A DNA stretch of 64,000 bases from Rhizobium esperanzae (GTDB lineage Bacteria; Pseudomonadota; Alphaproteobacteria; Rhizobiales; Rhizobiaceae), in assembly GCF_002204185.1 (NCBI RefSeq), contig NZ_MXPU01000012.1, forward strand, positions 62,001 through 126,000, in the 5' to 3' direction. The notes under the pieces were generated by a model. That model saw only the letters and a list, made by a program, of their open reading frames with translations, was not told the DNA's origin and searched no databases. The translations under genes and the position numbers were made by a program. Within the stretch, counting starts at the first letter, position 1, and each line of letters opens with the position of its first letter. Positions 25,701 through 32,488 of this stretch are shown piece by piece.

Positions 25701-26710
25701 AGCGCCACATTCATGCCGAGATCGCGCGCCGATAGACCCTGCGACGAAACAGCCCAGGCCTCCCGCGACGAAGCCGACAGGATTGCCTGCAGCACGATGG
25801 CGTCGTTCATCTCCAGTACCGTCGGCTCCCGGTCGGCACCCGGTGCCGAAACGGCAAACCCTGTCGTGTTGATGACGACCTCGGGCTTTAGCGCCGAAAA
25901 CACGCTCTCGAGAATGCCCGTCGAAACGGGATCCTTGAGGCTATAGGCAAAGACCGGCAACGGCCGGAGGCCAAGTGCGGCCAGCGACGCGACCAGCGCC
26001 TCGATCGGCCCGGTCTCGCCGCTCTGGACCAGGGCGCGGTAGAAGCTGATCGCGACGATTGGTGCCACCGTCACCTTCTCCGTAGAATGTGGGATACCCC
26101 CCTCAAGGGCCGAAGAAGGCATACAGGCAACAGACTGCCGCCACTCCTCGACCCCGATCAGCCCCCGCCTAGGCCACCAGATGCCCGCCTTCATCAGCGG
26201 CGCTGCCGGCGCCGGCTTCTCCGCCCCTGACAGCATCGCCGACGAATAGGCGAGAAAATCTCGCGCATTGGCGTCGCCGCCTTCGATCAGATAGGCCCAG
26301 AGCGCGTTGAGATCGTCGAGGTCAACATTGGAGAAAGGAACCAGCCCGGCATCCGGCTTTGCATCGCCAGGCAACACCGCGATCAGGGCACCGTTGCGGG
26401 CTGCCGCCGCATGCAACGCCTCCAGCGCGTAGTGGAAGTAGCTCGCCCCACCCAGCGCCCGCACAACGATCAGCTTGGCGTGCCGGGCCGTTCGCTCGAT
26501 ATAGGTATCCACCGACATCGGATGCTTGAGGCTCATCAGATTCGCGAGCCTCAGCGAAAACGCCCCCTCACCCGCACGACAGGCAGCCGCGATCGCGGCA
26601 AGCTCGGTGTCGGCGGCCGAAAGGAACAGGATATCGCCCGGCGACTGGCCGAGGTCGATCGCCTCCTCGCCATCGCTGATCGTTCCCTGCTGGGCCAGAA
26701 GCAGATGCAT
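22784..26710 (-). CDS. cobN: Cobaltochelatase subunit CobN
   Basis: 1308-residue large subunit of the ATP-dependent aerobic cobaltochelatase (CobN-CobS-CobT), homologous to magnesium chelatase BchH; it binds hydrogenobyrinic acid a,c-diamide for cobalt insertion. Conserved blocks include HMGKHGNLEWLPGKALAL, PFIVNDPGEGTQAKRR, DDLAQALALIGVKPLWD and the C-terminal GVMRHGYKGAAEIAAT. It is slightly longer than usual: about residues 754-798 correspond to an inverted-repeat element inserted in frame, with low-complexity peptides such as SPTPPHKGEG and SHLWGGVGEG. It starts three bases after cobW; cobS and cobT are not in this window. Confidence 0.94.
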   Translation of the reverse strand: MHLLLAQQGTISDGEEAIDLGQSPGDILFLSAADTELAAIAAACRAGEGAFSLRLANLMSLKHPMSVDTYIERTARHAKLIVVRALGGASYFHYALEALHAAAARNGALIAVLPGDAKPDAGLVPFSNVDLDDLNALWAYLIEGGDANARDFLAYSSAMLSGAEKPAPAAPLMKAGIWWPRRGLIGVEEWRQSVACMPSSALEGGIPHSTEKVTVAPIVAISFYRALVQSGETGPIEALVASLAALGLRPLPVFAYSLKDPVSTGILESVFSALKPEVVINTTGFAVSAPGADREPTVLEMNDAIVLQAILSASSREAWAVSSQGLSARDLGMNVALPEVDGRILARAVSFKTAARYDTAVEANIVASLPDAGRARYTAELAANWARLRGTPSNRRRIALVMANYPNRDGRLGNGVGLDTPAGSIEVLRAMAGAGYPVADVPADGDALIRHLMEGPTNSGHDGRVIREALSLSRYKNFLQSLPKKIQDEVRARWGEPENDPYFRDGVFALPFARFGGVLVGIQPARGYNIDPKESYHSPDLVPPHGYIAFYAFLRREFGADAVIHMGKHGNLEWLPGKALALSETCYPEAILGPLPHLYPFIVNDPGEGTQAKRRTAAVIIDHLTPPLTRAESYGPLKDLEALVDEYYQAAGGDPRRIRLLSRQILDLVTDIGLDRDAGIAKGESEGEALKKLDAYLCDLKEMQIRDGLHVFGVSPEGRLLTDLTVALARVPRGLGEGGDASLQRAIAGDAVRNPSPTPPHKGEGLTAALAAISALKDDVEAVRPASPSHLWGGVGEGSVFDPLDCDMAAPWVGPRPAVLADILDAPWRSNGDTVERIELLAAKLVSGEMGCPPLWSQTRSVLSEIETHLKPSILACGRAEIDGLLKGLDGRFVAPGPSGAPTRGRPDVLPTGRNFYSVDSRAVPTPAAYELGKKSAELLIRRYVQDHGEWPVSFGLTAWGTSNMRTGGDDLAQALALIGVKPLWDMSSRRVTGYEIISQAVLGRPRVDVTLRISGFFRDAFPEQIALFDKAIRAVGALEEDVTDNPIAGRMRGETARLAAAGLDEKAAAKRAGYRIFGSKPGAYGAGLQALIDEKGWERRADLAEAYLVWGSYVYGAGEEGRAERGLFEERLRSVQAVIQNQDNREHDLLDSDDYYQFEGGMAAAAEQLAGTRPAIYHNDHSRPERPLIRSLEEEIGRVVRGRAVNPKWISGVMRHGYKGAAEIAATVDYLFAFAATTGAVGAHHFEAVYRAFVADPGVRGFMIEKNPAAFEEMTERLREAIDRGLWTPRSNSARFDLAATKLNEVH
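24317..24450. repeat. Inverted-repeat element inside cobN
   Basis: Two near-identical arms of about 34 bp in inverted orientation (CCCCTCCCCAACCCCTCCCC start at 24317; its complement ends at 24450), separated by 66 bp. Arms of the form CCCTCCCC-AACCCCTCCCC-ACA occur as intergenic repeats in rhizobia (from memory). Here the element is read through in frame as part of CobN. Confidence 0.8.
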
Positions 26711-26713
26711 CGA

Positions 26714-27769
26714 TTATCCCTGAACGAGCGCTTCGATCGCTTTGCGCACCGCGTCCTGGTTCATGTCGTGCAAGCCGATGACGACGAGGCGCGTGCGGCG
26801 CGCGTCGCCCGCTGCCCAGGCGCGGTCGAAATACTGGTCGATGCGGCTGCCGACGGCCTGCAACTGCAGGCGCATGGGCTTTCCCGAGACGTCGATGAAT
26901 CCTTTGAGGCGCAGCACATCATGTTCGGCGATGATGCCCTTCAGCTTTTCGACAAAGCCTGTCGGATCGGAAATAGCGCCGAGTTCGACGACGAAGCTAT
27001 CGAATTCGTCGTGGTCGTGTGGCGCCCCATCCTCGTGCTCCAGCTCGTGATGGGATTTGCGGTTGGCGATATCGTCTTCCGTGCCGATGCCGAGGCCGAG
27101 CAACACGCCGGCCGGCACCTCGCCATTCCTGGCCTCGATCATGACCGGCTTGCGGGCGACGCGCGAGGCAACTTCGCTCTTCACGCGGCCCAGGCCGTCG
27201 CCATCGATCAGATCGGTCTTGTTGAGCACGATGAGATCGGCGCATGTGAGCTGGTCTTCGAACAGCTCCTCGATCGGGCTCTCATGATCGAGCGAGTCGT
27301 CTTCGCTACGCGCCGCCTCGACCGCTTCATGGTCGTCGGCGAAACGACCGGCGGCAACGGCCGCGCTGTCGACCACCGTAATGACGCCGTCGACGGTCAC
27401 CTGGGTGCGGATATCAGGCCAGTTGAAGGCGGCGACCAGCGGCTGCGGCAGGGCGAGGCCGGAGGTTTCGATGACGATATGGTCGGGCCGCTGTTCGCGC
27501 TCCAGAAGCTTCGTCATCGTTGGGATGAAATCGTCGGCGACGGTGCAGCAGATGCAGCCATTGGTGAGTTCGATAATATCGTCCTCGCTGCAATTCTCCG
27601 CGCCGCAGCCCTTCAGCACCTCGCCATCGACGCCGAGATCGCCGAACTCATTGATGATAAGCGCAATTTTTTTGCCGCCGGCATTGGTGAGCAGGTTGCG
27701 GATCATCGTCGTCTTGCCGGCGCCGAGGAAGCCGGTGATGACGGTTGCGGGGATTTTCTGCTGGTTCAT
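26714..27769 (-). CDS. cobW: CobW GTPase-family metallochaperone
   Basis: 351-residue G3E GTPase of the COG0523 family, linked to cobalt delivery to the cobaltochelatase. The Walker A motif is ITGFLGAGKTTMIRNLL, the metal-binding CxCC motif is NGCICCTVADDF, and switch/base motifs are IIETSGLALP and IVLNKTDLID. A His/Asp-rich stretch (HHELEHEDGAPHDHDEF) is a likely metal-binding loop. The CobW C-terminal domain follows. It sits between cobP and cobN with gaps of six and three bases. Confidence 0.94.
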   Translation of the reverse strand: MNQQKIPATVITGFLGAGKTTMIRNLLTNAGGKKIALIINEFGDLGVDGEVLKGCGAENCSEDDIIELTNGCICCTVADDFIPTMTKLLEREQRPDHIVIETSGLALPQPLVAAFNWPDIRTQVTVDGVITVVDSAAVAAGRFADDHEAVEAARSEDDSLDHESPIEELFEDQLTCADLIVLNKTDLIDGDGLGRVKSEVASRVARKPVMIEARNGEVPAGVLLGLGIGTEDDIANRKSHHELEHEDGAPHDHDEFDSFVVELGAISDPTGFVEKLKGIIAEHDVLRLKGFIDVSGKPMRLQLQAVGSRIDQYFDRAWAAGDARRTRLVVIGLHDMNQDAVRKAIEALVQG

Positions 27770-27775
27770 GGAACT

Positions 27776-28285
27776 TCAACCCTTCATTTTCAACGGCAGA
27801 CCGGCCGCGATGAAATAGACTTCGTCGGCCTTCGCCGCGATTATTTGGTGCAGCCGTCCGGCATGATCGCGAAAATCGCGCGCCATTCGATTGTCAGGCA
27901 CGATGCCGAGGCCAACCTCGTTGGAAACAACGACGATCCGCGCCCTGACGCTAGGCAGGAAATCGGCGAGCCCCGTAAACGCCGCTGGCATATCTCGCTC
28001 CTCCATCATCAGATTGGTCACCCAGAGCGTCAGGCAGTCGATCAGCACAATGCGTCTCTCGCCGTCGATGGCGGTAAGCTTGTCGACGAGATCGAGGGGT
28101 TCCTCATGCGTCGTCCAGGAGGGGCCGCGATCGGCCTTGTGCTGGGCAATACGCGTCCGCATCTCCTCGTCCCAGGCACGGCCGGTGGCGAGGTAGTGGC
28201 GCTCGAGGCCGCTTGCCATAACGAGATTCTCGGCAAAACGGGATTTGCCGGAGCGTGCGCCGCCGAGGATGAGGGTGGTGGTCAT
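27776..28285 (-). CDS. cobP: Adenosylcobinamide kinase/guanylyltransferase CobP
   Basis: 169-residue bifunctional enzyme (CobU in Salmonella) that phosphorylates adenosylcobinamide and forms GDP-cobinamide. The P-loop is LILGGARSGKSRFAENL; the guanylylation region includes HKADRGPSWTTHEEP, and other motifs are VLIDCLTLWVTNLM and VVSNEVGLGIVPDN. It is the first recognised gene downstream of the cobalamin riboswitch, and its ATG overlaps the stop of a possible small upstream ORF (28282-28431). Confidence 0.94.
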   Translation of the reverse strand: MTTTLILGGARSGKSRFAENLVMASGLERHYLATGRAWDEEMRTRIAQHKADRGPSWTTHEEPLDLVDKLTAIDGERRIVLIDCLTLWVTNLMMEERDMPAAFTGLADFLPSVRARIVVVSNEVGLGIVPDNRMARDFRDHAGRLHQIIAAKADEVYFIAAGLPLKMKG

Positions 28286-28431
28286 ACTGAAGCGGCCTTC
28301 GGAGGGAAGATGTGGCCGTTAGCCGTCGAGGCTGTGACACCCGCATACTCGACATCAGCGGCCGAAATCACCGCACCGCCGCCACTGTATCGCACCACCG
28401 CAGGCGGCACTGAATTCGTTCGTTCAGCCAA
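28282..28431 (-). CDS. Possible small ORF between riboswitch and cobP
   Basis: A 49-codon frame begins with TTG 28431, five bases after a strong GGAGG site. It ends with a TGA that overlaps the cobP ATG (ATGA), a typical coupling arrangement. The peptide (starting MAERTNSVPPAVVRYSGGG, ending GHIFPPKAASV) matches no family I know. The GC-rich third-position pattern is similar to real genes. The same frame is open upstream through the riboswitch, so absence of stops alone is weak evidence. It may be a leader that carries translational control to cobP, or a chance frame. Confidence 0.4.
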   Translation of the reverse strand: MAERTNSVPPAVVRYSGGGAVISAADVEYAGVTASTANGHIFPPKAASV

Positions 28432-28492
28432 AACAACCTCCGTGCTGGCAGCGGGTCTCTTGCCCAGGGTTGGCTTTTCGCCCGGCGCGGAA

Positions 28493-28850
28493 GGCAGGTC
28501 TCCTGGCTCGCGGTTATCGGCGGCGATCGGGGCGAACCGGAAGCCCGGTCGCCCCTGATCGTGCCAGCGGATCTGCCTCACCTTCCCGGTTGCCTCGGTG
28601 AAAAGGTGGACGATTCGTAGAGATAGAGGCGTCCGACCCCGGTTAATCACCATGCATTTCCAGTGGCTTTTCCGGCATGTCGCCCATCCCACCCGCCTGC
28701 ACGATTGCAGCCCGCCAGCCGAAAGGGTTCGGTGCCGGATGGAAGACCCTGACCGCTCTACAGTCGCGGGGTCGGCTGTGATGAAGGCGCCCGATGTGGG
28801 TCCGCCCCGTCACATTCCCTTTTCATCCGGAAGGCAAAATGCCGATCCGG
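28493..28850 (-). promoter_or_regulatory. Cobalamin riboswitch upstream of cobP-W-N-O
   Basis: On the minus strand all landmark elements of the B12 aptamer occur in order. GAAAAGGGAATGTGA is near 28815-28828, the CCCCGCGACTGTAGAGCGG core is near 28755-28775, GCCACTGG near 28660, CCGGGAAGGTGAGG near 28590, and the B12 box GAGCCAGGAGACCTGCC at 28493-28509. The element is about 350 nt instead of about 200 because the peripheral stems are long (GGTGA/TCACC with GGACG/CGTCC; a GGGGCGA-CCGG/CCGG-TCGCCCC hairpin). High adenosylcobalamin would be expected to shut off the operon. Confidence 0.9.
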
Positions 28851-29098
28851 AACCATCCGTTATTTCTCGGATGGTTAGGCAAGCCGGCGGGTGAAGTCAA
28901 CCGACCTTCGCAAACACCTTCCCGCAACGCTGCGCGAAAGGCCAGCCAACACCACTGACTCCGCCGGAAATATCGTCTTCTATCAGATGCTTACGTCAAA
29001 AATATTTGACCCGCCGGTCGGCTTTTCGCCGCAATTGCGTTGCAAGGCAACCGCACCTCCTCCCTTGACCCGGCCTCTCCTCGCCTAGTTGTCTAGCC

Positions 29099-30889
29099 AT
29101 GCTTATGAAATTGGATCGGCGCCGCCTGCGCACGCTGCGTGTTTTCTTCGATCCGGGGCGACTGCGTGCGCTGACGCGCCGCAGCGAAGTTGGCCTGTCT
29201 CTGACAGGCGCCATCGTCGGCATCGCTTCGGGCCTTGCCGTGACCGGCATGAGCTATGTCTCCAACCAGCTGCACCAGCTTGTTTTCGGCATCGCCGACA
29301 GCGACAGGCTGAGCGCGTCTGCCATCGAGGACAAGATGCTGCTGCTCACCGCCCCCGTCATCGGTGGCGCCCTGCTCGGCCTACTGCTCCTTGTGCTCGC
29401 CAAACGGCGCAAGAAACCAATGGTCGATCCGATCGAGGCGAATGCACTGCATGGCGGCCGCCTCTCGCTGACCGATAGCATCATTGTTGCCGTACAGAAC
29501 CTGATCTCCAACGGATTCGGCGCCTCCGTCGGCCTGGAGGCAGGCTATACCCAGCTCGCCGCCGGCATCGCCTCCAAATTCGGCCTGAAGCTGCAGCTGC
29601 GCCGCTCGGACCTGCGCATCCTCGTCGGTTGCGGCGCGGCCGGCGCCATCGCCGCCGCCTTCAACGCGCCGCTGACGGGCGCCTTCTACGCGTTCGAGCT
29701 GATCATTGGCACCTATACCATCGTGTCGTTGACCCCGGTCGTCGTCTCCGCCCTCGTTTCAACCCTCATCGCAAGGTTGCTTGCCGAGGGCGATTTCACC
29801 ATCGATATCGGCAGCTTCGGCTCGGTCGTGCCGGCCGATTATATCCCGGCGCTGCTGCTCGGCGTCTTCTGCGCCGGCGTTGGCATTCTCCTCATGCAGG
29901 GCGTAGCCTTCATCGAGGAGGTGGCGCGCAAAAGCTCGATCGCCCCGCCCTTTCGTCCGGCGCTCGGCGGCATCATCGTCGGGCTTCTCGCGATGATCTC
30001 CCCGCAGGTCCTTTCGGCCGGCCACGGCGCGCTGCATCTAAACTTGTCCCGCGACGTGGCGATCCCAGCGCTGATCGGTCTCTTCCTCCTGAAATCCCTT
30101 GCCTCGGCGATCTCGATCGGCTCCGGTTTCAGGGGCGGGCTATTTTTCGCCTCGTTGTTCATGGGCGCCCTGCTCGGCAAGCTTTTTGCTTATTGCGCTC
30201 CCTATTTCGCCGACGCGACATTGACGCCGGTCATTTATGCCGTGGTCGGGATGAGTTCCCTGTCGGTCGCCGTCATTGGCGGGCCGCTGACGATGACCTT
30301 CCTGGCGCTCGAAATCACCGGTGATTTTCCGATCACGGCACTGGTTCTTGCCGCCGTCATCACCTCCTCGCTCGTCGTGCGCTCGACCTTCGGCTATTCC
30401 TTTGCCACATGGCGCTTCCACCTGCGCGGCGAAAGCATCCGCAGCGCCCACGACGTTGGCTGGATCCGCAATCTGACGGTGAACAAGCTGATGCGCGCCG
30501 ACGTGAAAACGGCAAGGGCCGATATCTCGCTGGAGGAGTTCAAGAAGACCTTCCCGATCGGCTCAACCCAACGCGTCATTCTCGTCGAGGAGAACGACAA
30601 ATATGCCGGTCTCGTGCTGGTGCCTGAGATTTACGCCAACCCGACCGACGCCCAGGACGAGAGCCAGACGCTTGCCGATTTCGTCCGCTACCGCAATGAT
30701 TTCCTGCAGCCGCAGATGAATGCCAAGCAGGCGGCGGCGATCTTCGACAAGAGCGAAAGCGAAGCGCTCGCCGTCGTCAACAATCTGATCGAGCGCAAGG
30801 TGGTGGGACAGCTCAGCGAAAGCCACACGCTGCGCCGCTACAGCGAAGAACTCGACCGCCGCCGCCGCGAGGTGTCGGGCGAGATTTGA
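29099..30889 (+). CDS. ClC-family chloride channel/transporter with CBS region
   Basis: 596-residue inner-membrane protein of the ClC family. About ten to twelve hydrophobic helices span residues 30-430. Selectivity-filter regions are NGFGASVGLEAGYTQ (the gating Glu of the usual GxEGP is kept, while the following Gly-Pro reads Ala-Gly), AAAFNAPLTGAFYAFE and GSGFRGGLFFASLF. After residue 440 a cytosolic tail resembles paired CBS domains. It exchanges chloride, nitrate or fluoride; the ion is not decidable here. The start ATG 29099 has no obvious ribosome site; ATG 29105 is an alternative. It is convergent with the cyclase gene. Confidence 0.88.
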   Translation: MLMKLDRRRLRTLRVFFDPGRLRALTRRSEVGLSLTGAIVGIASGLAVTGMSYVSNQLHQLVFGIADSDRLSASAIEDKMLLLTAPVIGGALLGLLLLVLAKRRKKPMVDPIEANALHGGRLSLTDSIIVAVQNLISNGFGASVGLEAGYTQLAAGIASKFGLKLQLRRSDLRILVGCGAAGAIAAAFNAPLTGAFYAFELIIGTYTIVSLTPVVVSALVSTLIARLLAEGDFTIDIGSFGSVVPADYIPALLLGVFCAGVGILLMQGVAFIEEVARKSSIAPPFRPALGGIIVGLLAMISPQVLSAGHGALHLNLSRDVAIPALIGLFLLKSLASAISIGSGFRGGLFFASLFMGALLGKLFAYCAPYFADATLTPVIYAVVGMSSLSVAVIGGPLTMTFLALEITGDFPITALVLAAVITSSLVVRSTFGYSFATWRFHLRGESIRSAHDVGWIRNLTVNKLMRADVKTARADISLEEFKKTFPIGSTQRVILVEENDKYAGLVLVPEIYANPTDAQDESQTLADFVRYRNDFLQPQMNAKQAAAIFDKSESEALAVVNNLIERKVVGQLSESHTLRRYSEELDRRRREVSGEI

Positions 30890-30896
30890 GCGAGCC

Positions 30897-32069
30897 TTAA
30901 GAAGCGGCGCCGGCAAGCCTGAAGACGTCGACTCTCTTGGAAACGCCACGCAGCTCGAAAGACCCGAGATAGTCGCAGGGCACGGCGCAGGTCGCTGCGA
31001 AGCTCTCCGACAGCAGCAGCGGCTGCTCAAGCGCTCCGCACAGCTTTTCAAGCCGCGAAGCCTCGTTGACGGCCCTGCCGATCACGGTGAAGTCCAGCCG
31101 GCCTTGGGCACCGACATTTCCGTAAAAAACCTCGCCGAGATGCAAGACGACATCAATCCCGATATCGGGGCCACCATTCAGCGTCCGTTCGCGATTGAGC
31201 TCCTCGTTTGCTCTCAGCAGGTTCTGCGCCGAAGTCAATGCGGCTTTGCAAGCCATTTGCGGATCCTCGGTGTCCGTCGGAAAGATTGCCAGCACGCTAT
31301 CGCCCATGAACTTGAGGATCTCGCCGGAATTTTCCTCGACGTGCCGGTCGATCAGTTCGAAGTGCTCGTTGAGAAAGCCGACGATCTCCCCCGGCTGATA
31401 GGCCTCGGTCAGCGCCGTGAAGTTGCGGAGGTCGGCAAGCAGGATGGCGGCATCGATGGAGCCGCCCATTCCCCTGCGGGTTTCACCGGCAAGGATGCGC
31501 GCGCTCGTCCTGGCGCCGGTATAGACGGCGAGGATATCGGTCGCGGTCTTGGAAACCGCGACACGGTAAGCGGCAAGCCCCAGCGCTGGGAACAGTTCAT
31601 CGATGATCGCCAGTTGATCATCTGAAAATCCGCCCGGAGAATCGCTCGTTAGAGAGAAACCGAGCCCGCGCAGCGCGACTTCCTTCGGGAACTCGAAAAG
31701 ATTGACCACATGGTCCGTGCCACCCGCAAGCGCAAATTCGTAGAGCTCGCCATAGTGGAGACCCTCGCCTTTCGCCAGGTTCCACCGCCCCGTCTTCTCA
31801 CCGCGGTTCAGAAGATAGAATATCGGCGTCTTCTCAAAGTTGCGCTCGGTCTCGCTGCCGTGCTCCGCATTCTCGAGAACAGTCTCACCGCCCCGCATGA
31901 AATTGGCCGCGATGCCGCGATACATCGGATGTAGGGACGGCATGCGGATGCTTGCGCGCCAGATCGGAAACCCGTCCGCGATCAGCCGTTCACACAGGCC
32001 GGCGACGAGATCGCCGATATGCTCGCTGGTGATTCCCTGCTCTATAACCCACTGGATATGATCTTTAAT
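30897..32069 (-). CDS. Class III adenylate/guanylate cyclase, probable ATT start
   Basis: Cyclase with an N-terminal regulatory domain and a C-terminal class III catalytic domain (about residues 200-370). Catalytic blocks are LLADLRNFTALTEAY (first metal Asp), LKFMGDSVLAIFP (second metal Asp) and RLDFTVIGRAVNEASRLE (transition-state Asn/Arg). The first ATG is 31943, but 42 codons upstream are clearly protein-like (IQWVIEQGITSEHIGDL, LCERLIADGFPIWRA). The only initiation signal there is GGAGG eight bases before an ATT (32069), so I take ATT as a probable rare start giving 390 residues. Otherwise translation starts at 31943 with a shortened sensor domain. Confidence 0.8.
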   Translation of the reverse strand: MKDHIQWVIEQGITSEHIGDLVAGLCERLIADGFPIWRASIRMPSLHPMYRGIAANFMRGGETVLENAEHGSETERNFEKTPIFYLLNRGEKTGRWNLAKGEGLHYGELYEFALAGGTDHVVNLFEFPKEVALRGLGFSLTSDSPGGFSDDQLAIIDELFPALGLAAYRVAVSKTATDILAVYTGARTSARILAGETRRGMGGSIDAAILLADLRNFTALTEAYQPGEIVGFLNEHFELIDRHVEENSGEILKFMGDSVLAIFPTDTEDPQMACKAALTSAQNLLRANEELNRERTLNGGPDIGIDVVLHLGEVFYGNVGAQGRLDFTVIGRAVNEASRLEKLCGALEQPLLLSESFAATCAVPCDYLGSFELRGVSKRVDVFRLAGAAS

Positions 32070-32249
32070 TTTGGAAACCTCCGCATGAGGATGGGAAACC
32101 TGGAATGGGCGTCACCATCGAGGCCGGTGCCGGGAACAACAGGACAGGCGCCGAAAGGGCCTAGCCGCACACACTACTTATTAGCCCGCTTCGCATTGCG
32201 ATACTACTCCCGCGCGAATTATGTAATAGAGAATACAGATAGGTATGCG

Positions 32250-32467
32250 CCGTGTGGCCCCCTCATCTGCCTGCCGGCATCTTCTCCCCGCGGGGGAGAA
32301 GGGGCTCGGGGCAGCGCCTCGCTCCCATTTGAGACCATTACGGTAGGAAAACAATGGTCGGCGGCTTGCTCCCCTCTTCTCCCCAGCGGGGGTCCGAAGG
32401 ACGGGTTGAGACCCGTGGCTCAACCCCGGTCGGTGGCCCGAAGGGTCGGATGAGAGGGCCACACGGC
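32250..32467. repeat. RIME-like mosaic repeat
   Basis: About 218 bp bounded by inverted ends (CCGTGTGGCCCCCTCATC / GATGAGAGGGCCACACGG). It contains internal palindromes (CTTCTCCCCGCGGGGGAGAAG) and a GACCGGGGTTGAGCC-type module shared with the repeats at 43890-44060 and 53966-54130. It fills most of the 419-bp gap between the cyclase and cobQ; the remaining 180 bp next to the cyclase shows no other signal. The design resembles Rhizobium intergenic mosaic elements. Confidence 0.75.
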
Positions 32468-32488
32468 AACTCTTCACTGCCCTTGCGC

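Noticed and set aside
23867..25735. A 622-codon plus-strand frame opposite cobN
   Set aside because: No recognisable domain; antisense to well-conserved CobN motifs.
26411..28558. A 715-codon plus-strand frame opposite cobN, cobW and cobP
   Set aside because: It mirrors three clearly recognisable minus-strand genes; the protein is His/Asp/Arg-rich without any domain, an effect of high-GC codon use.
28282..28692. A 136-codon minus-strand reading frame covering the riboswitch
   Set aside because: Most of it lies over conserved B12 aptamer sequence, so the codons are constrained as RNA. Only the last 50 codons, behind a GGAGG site, are kept as a tentative small ORF.
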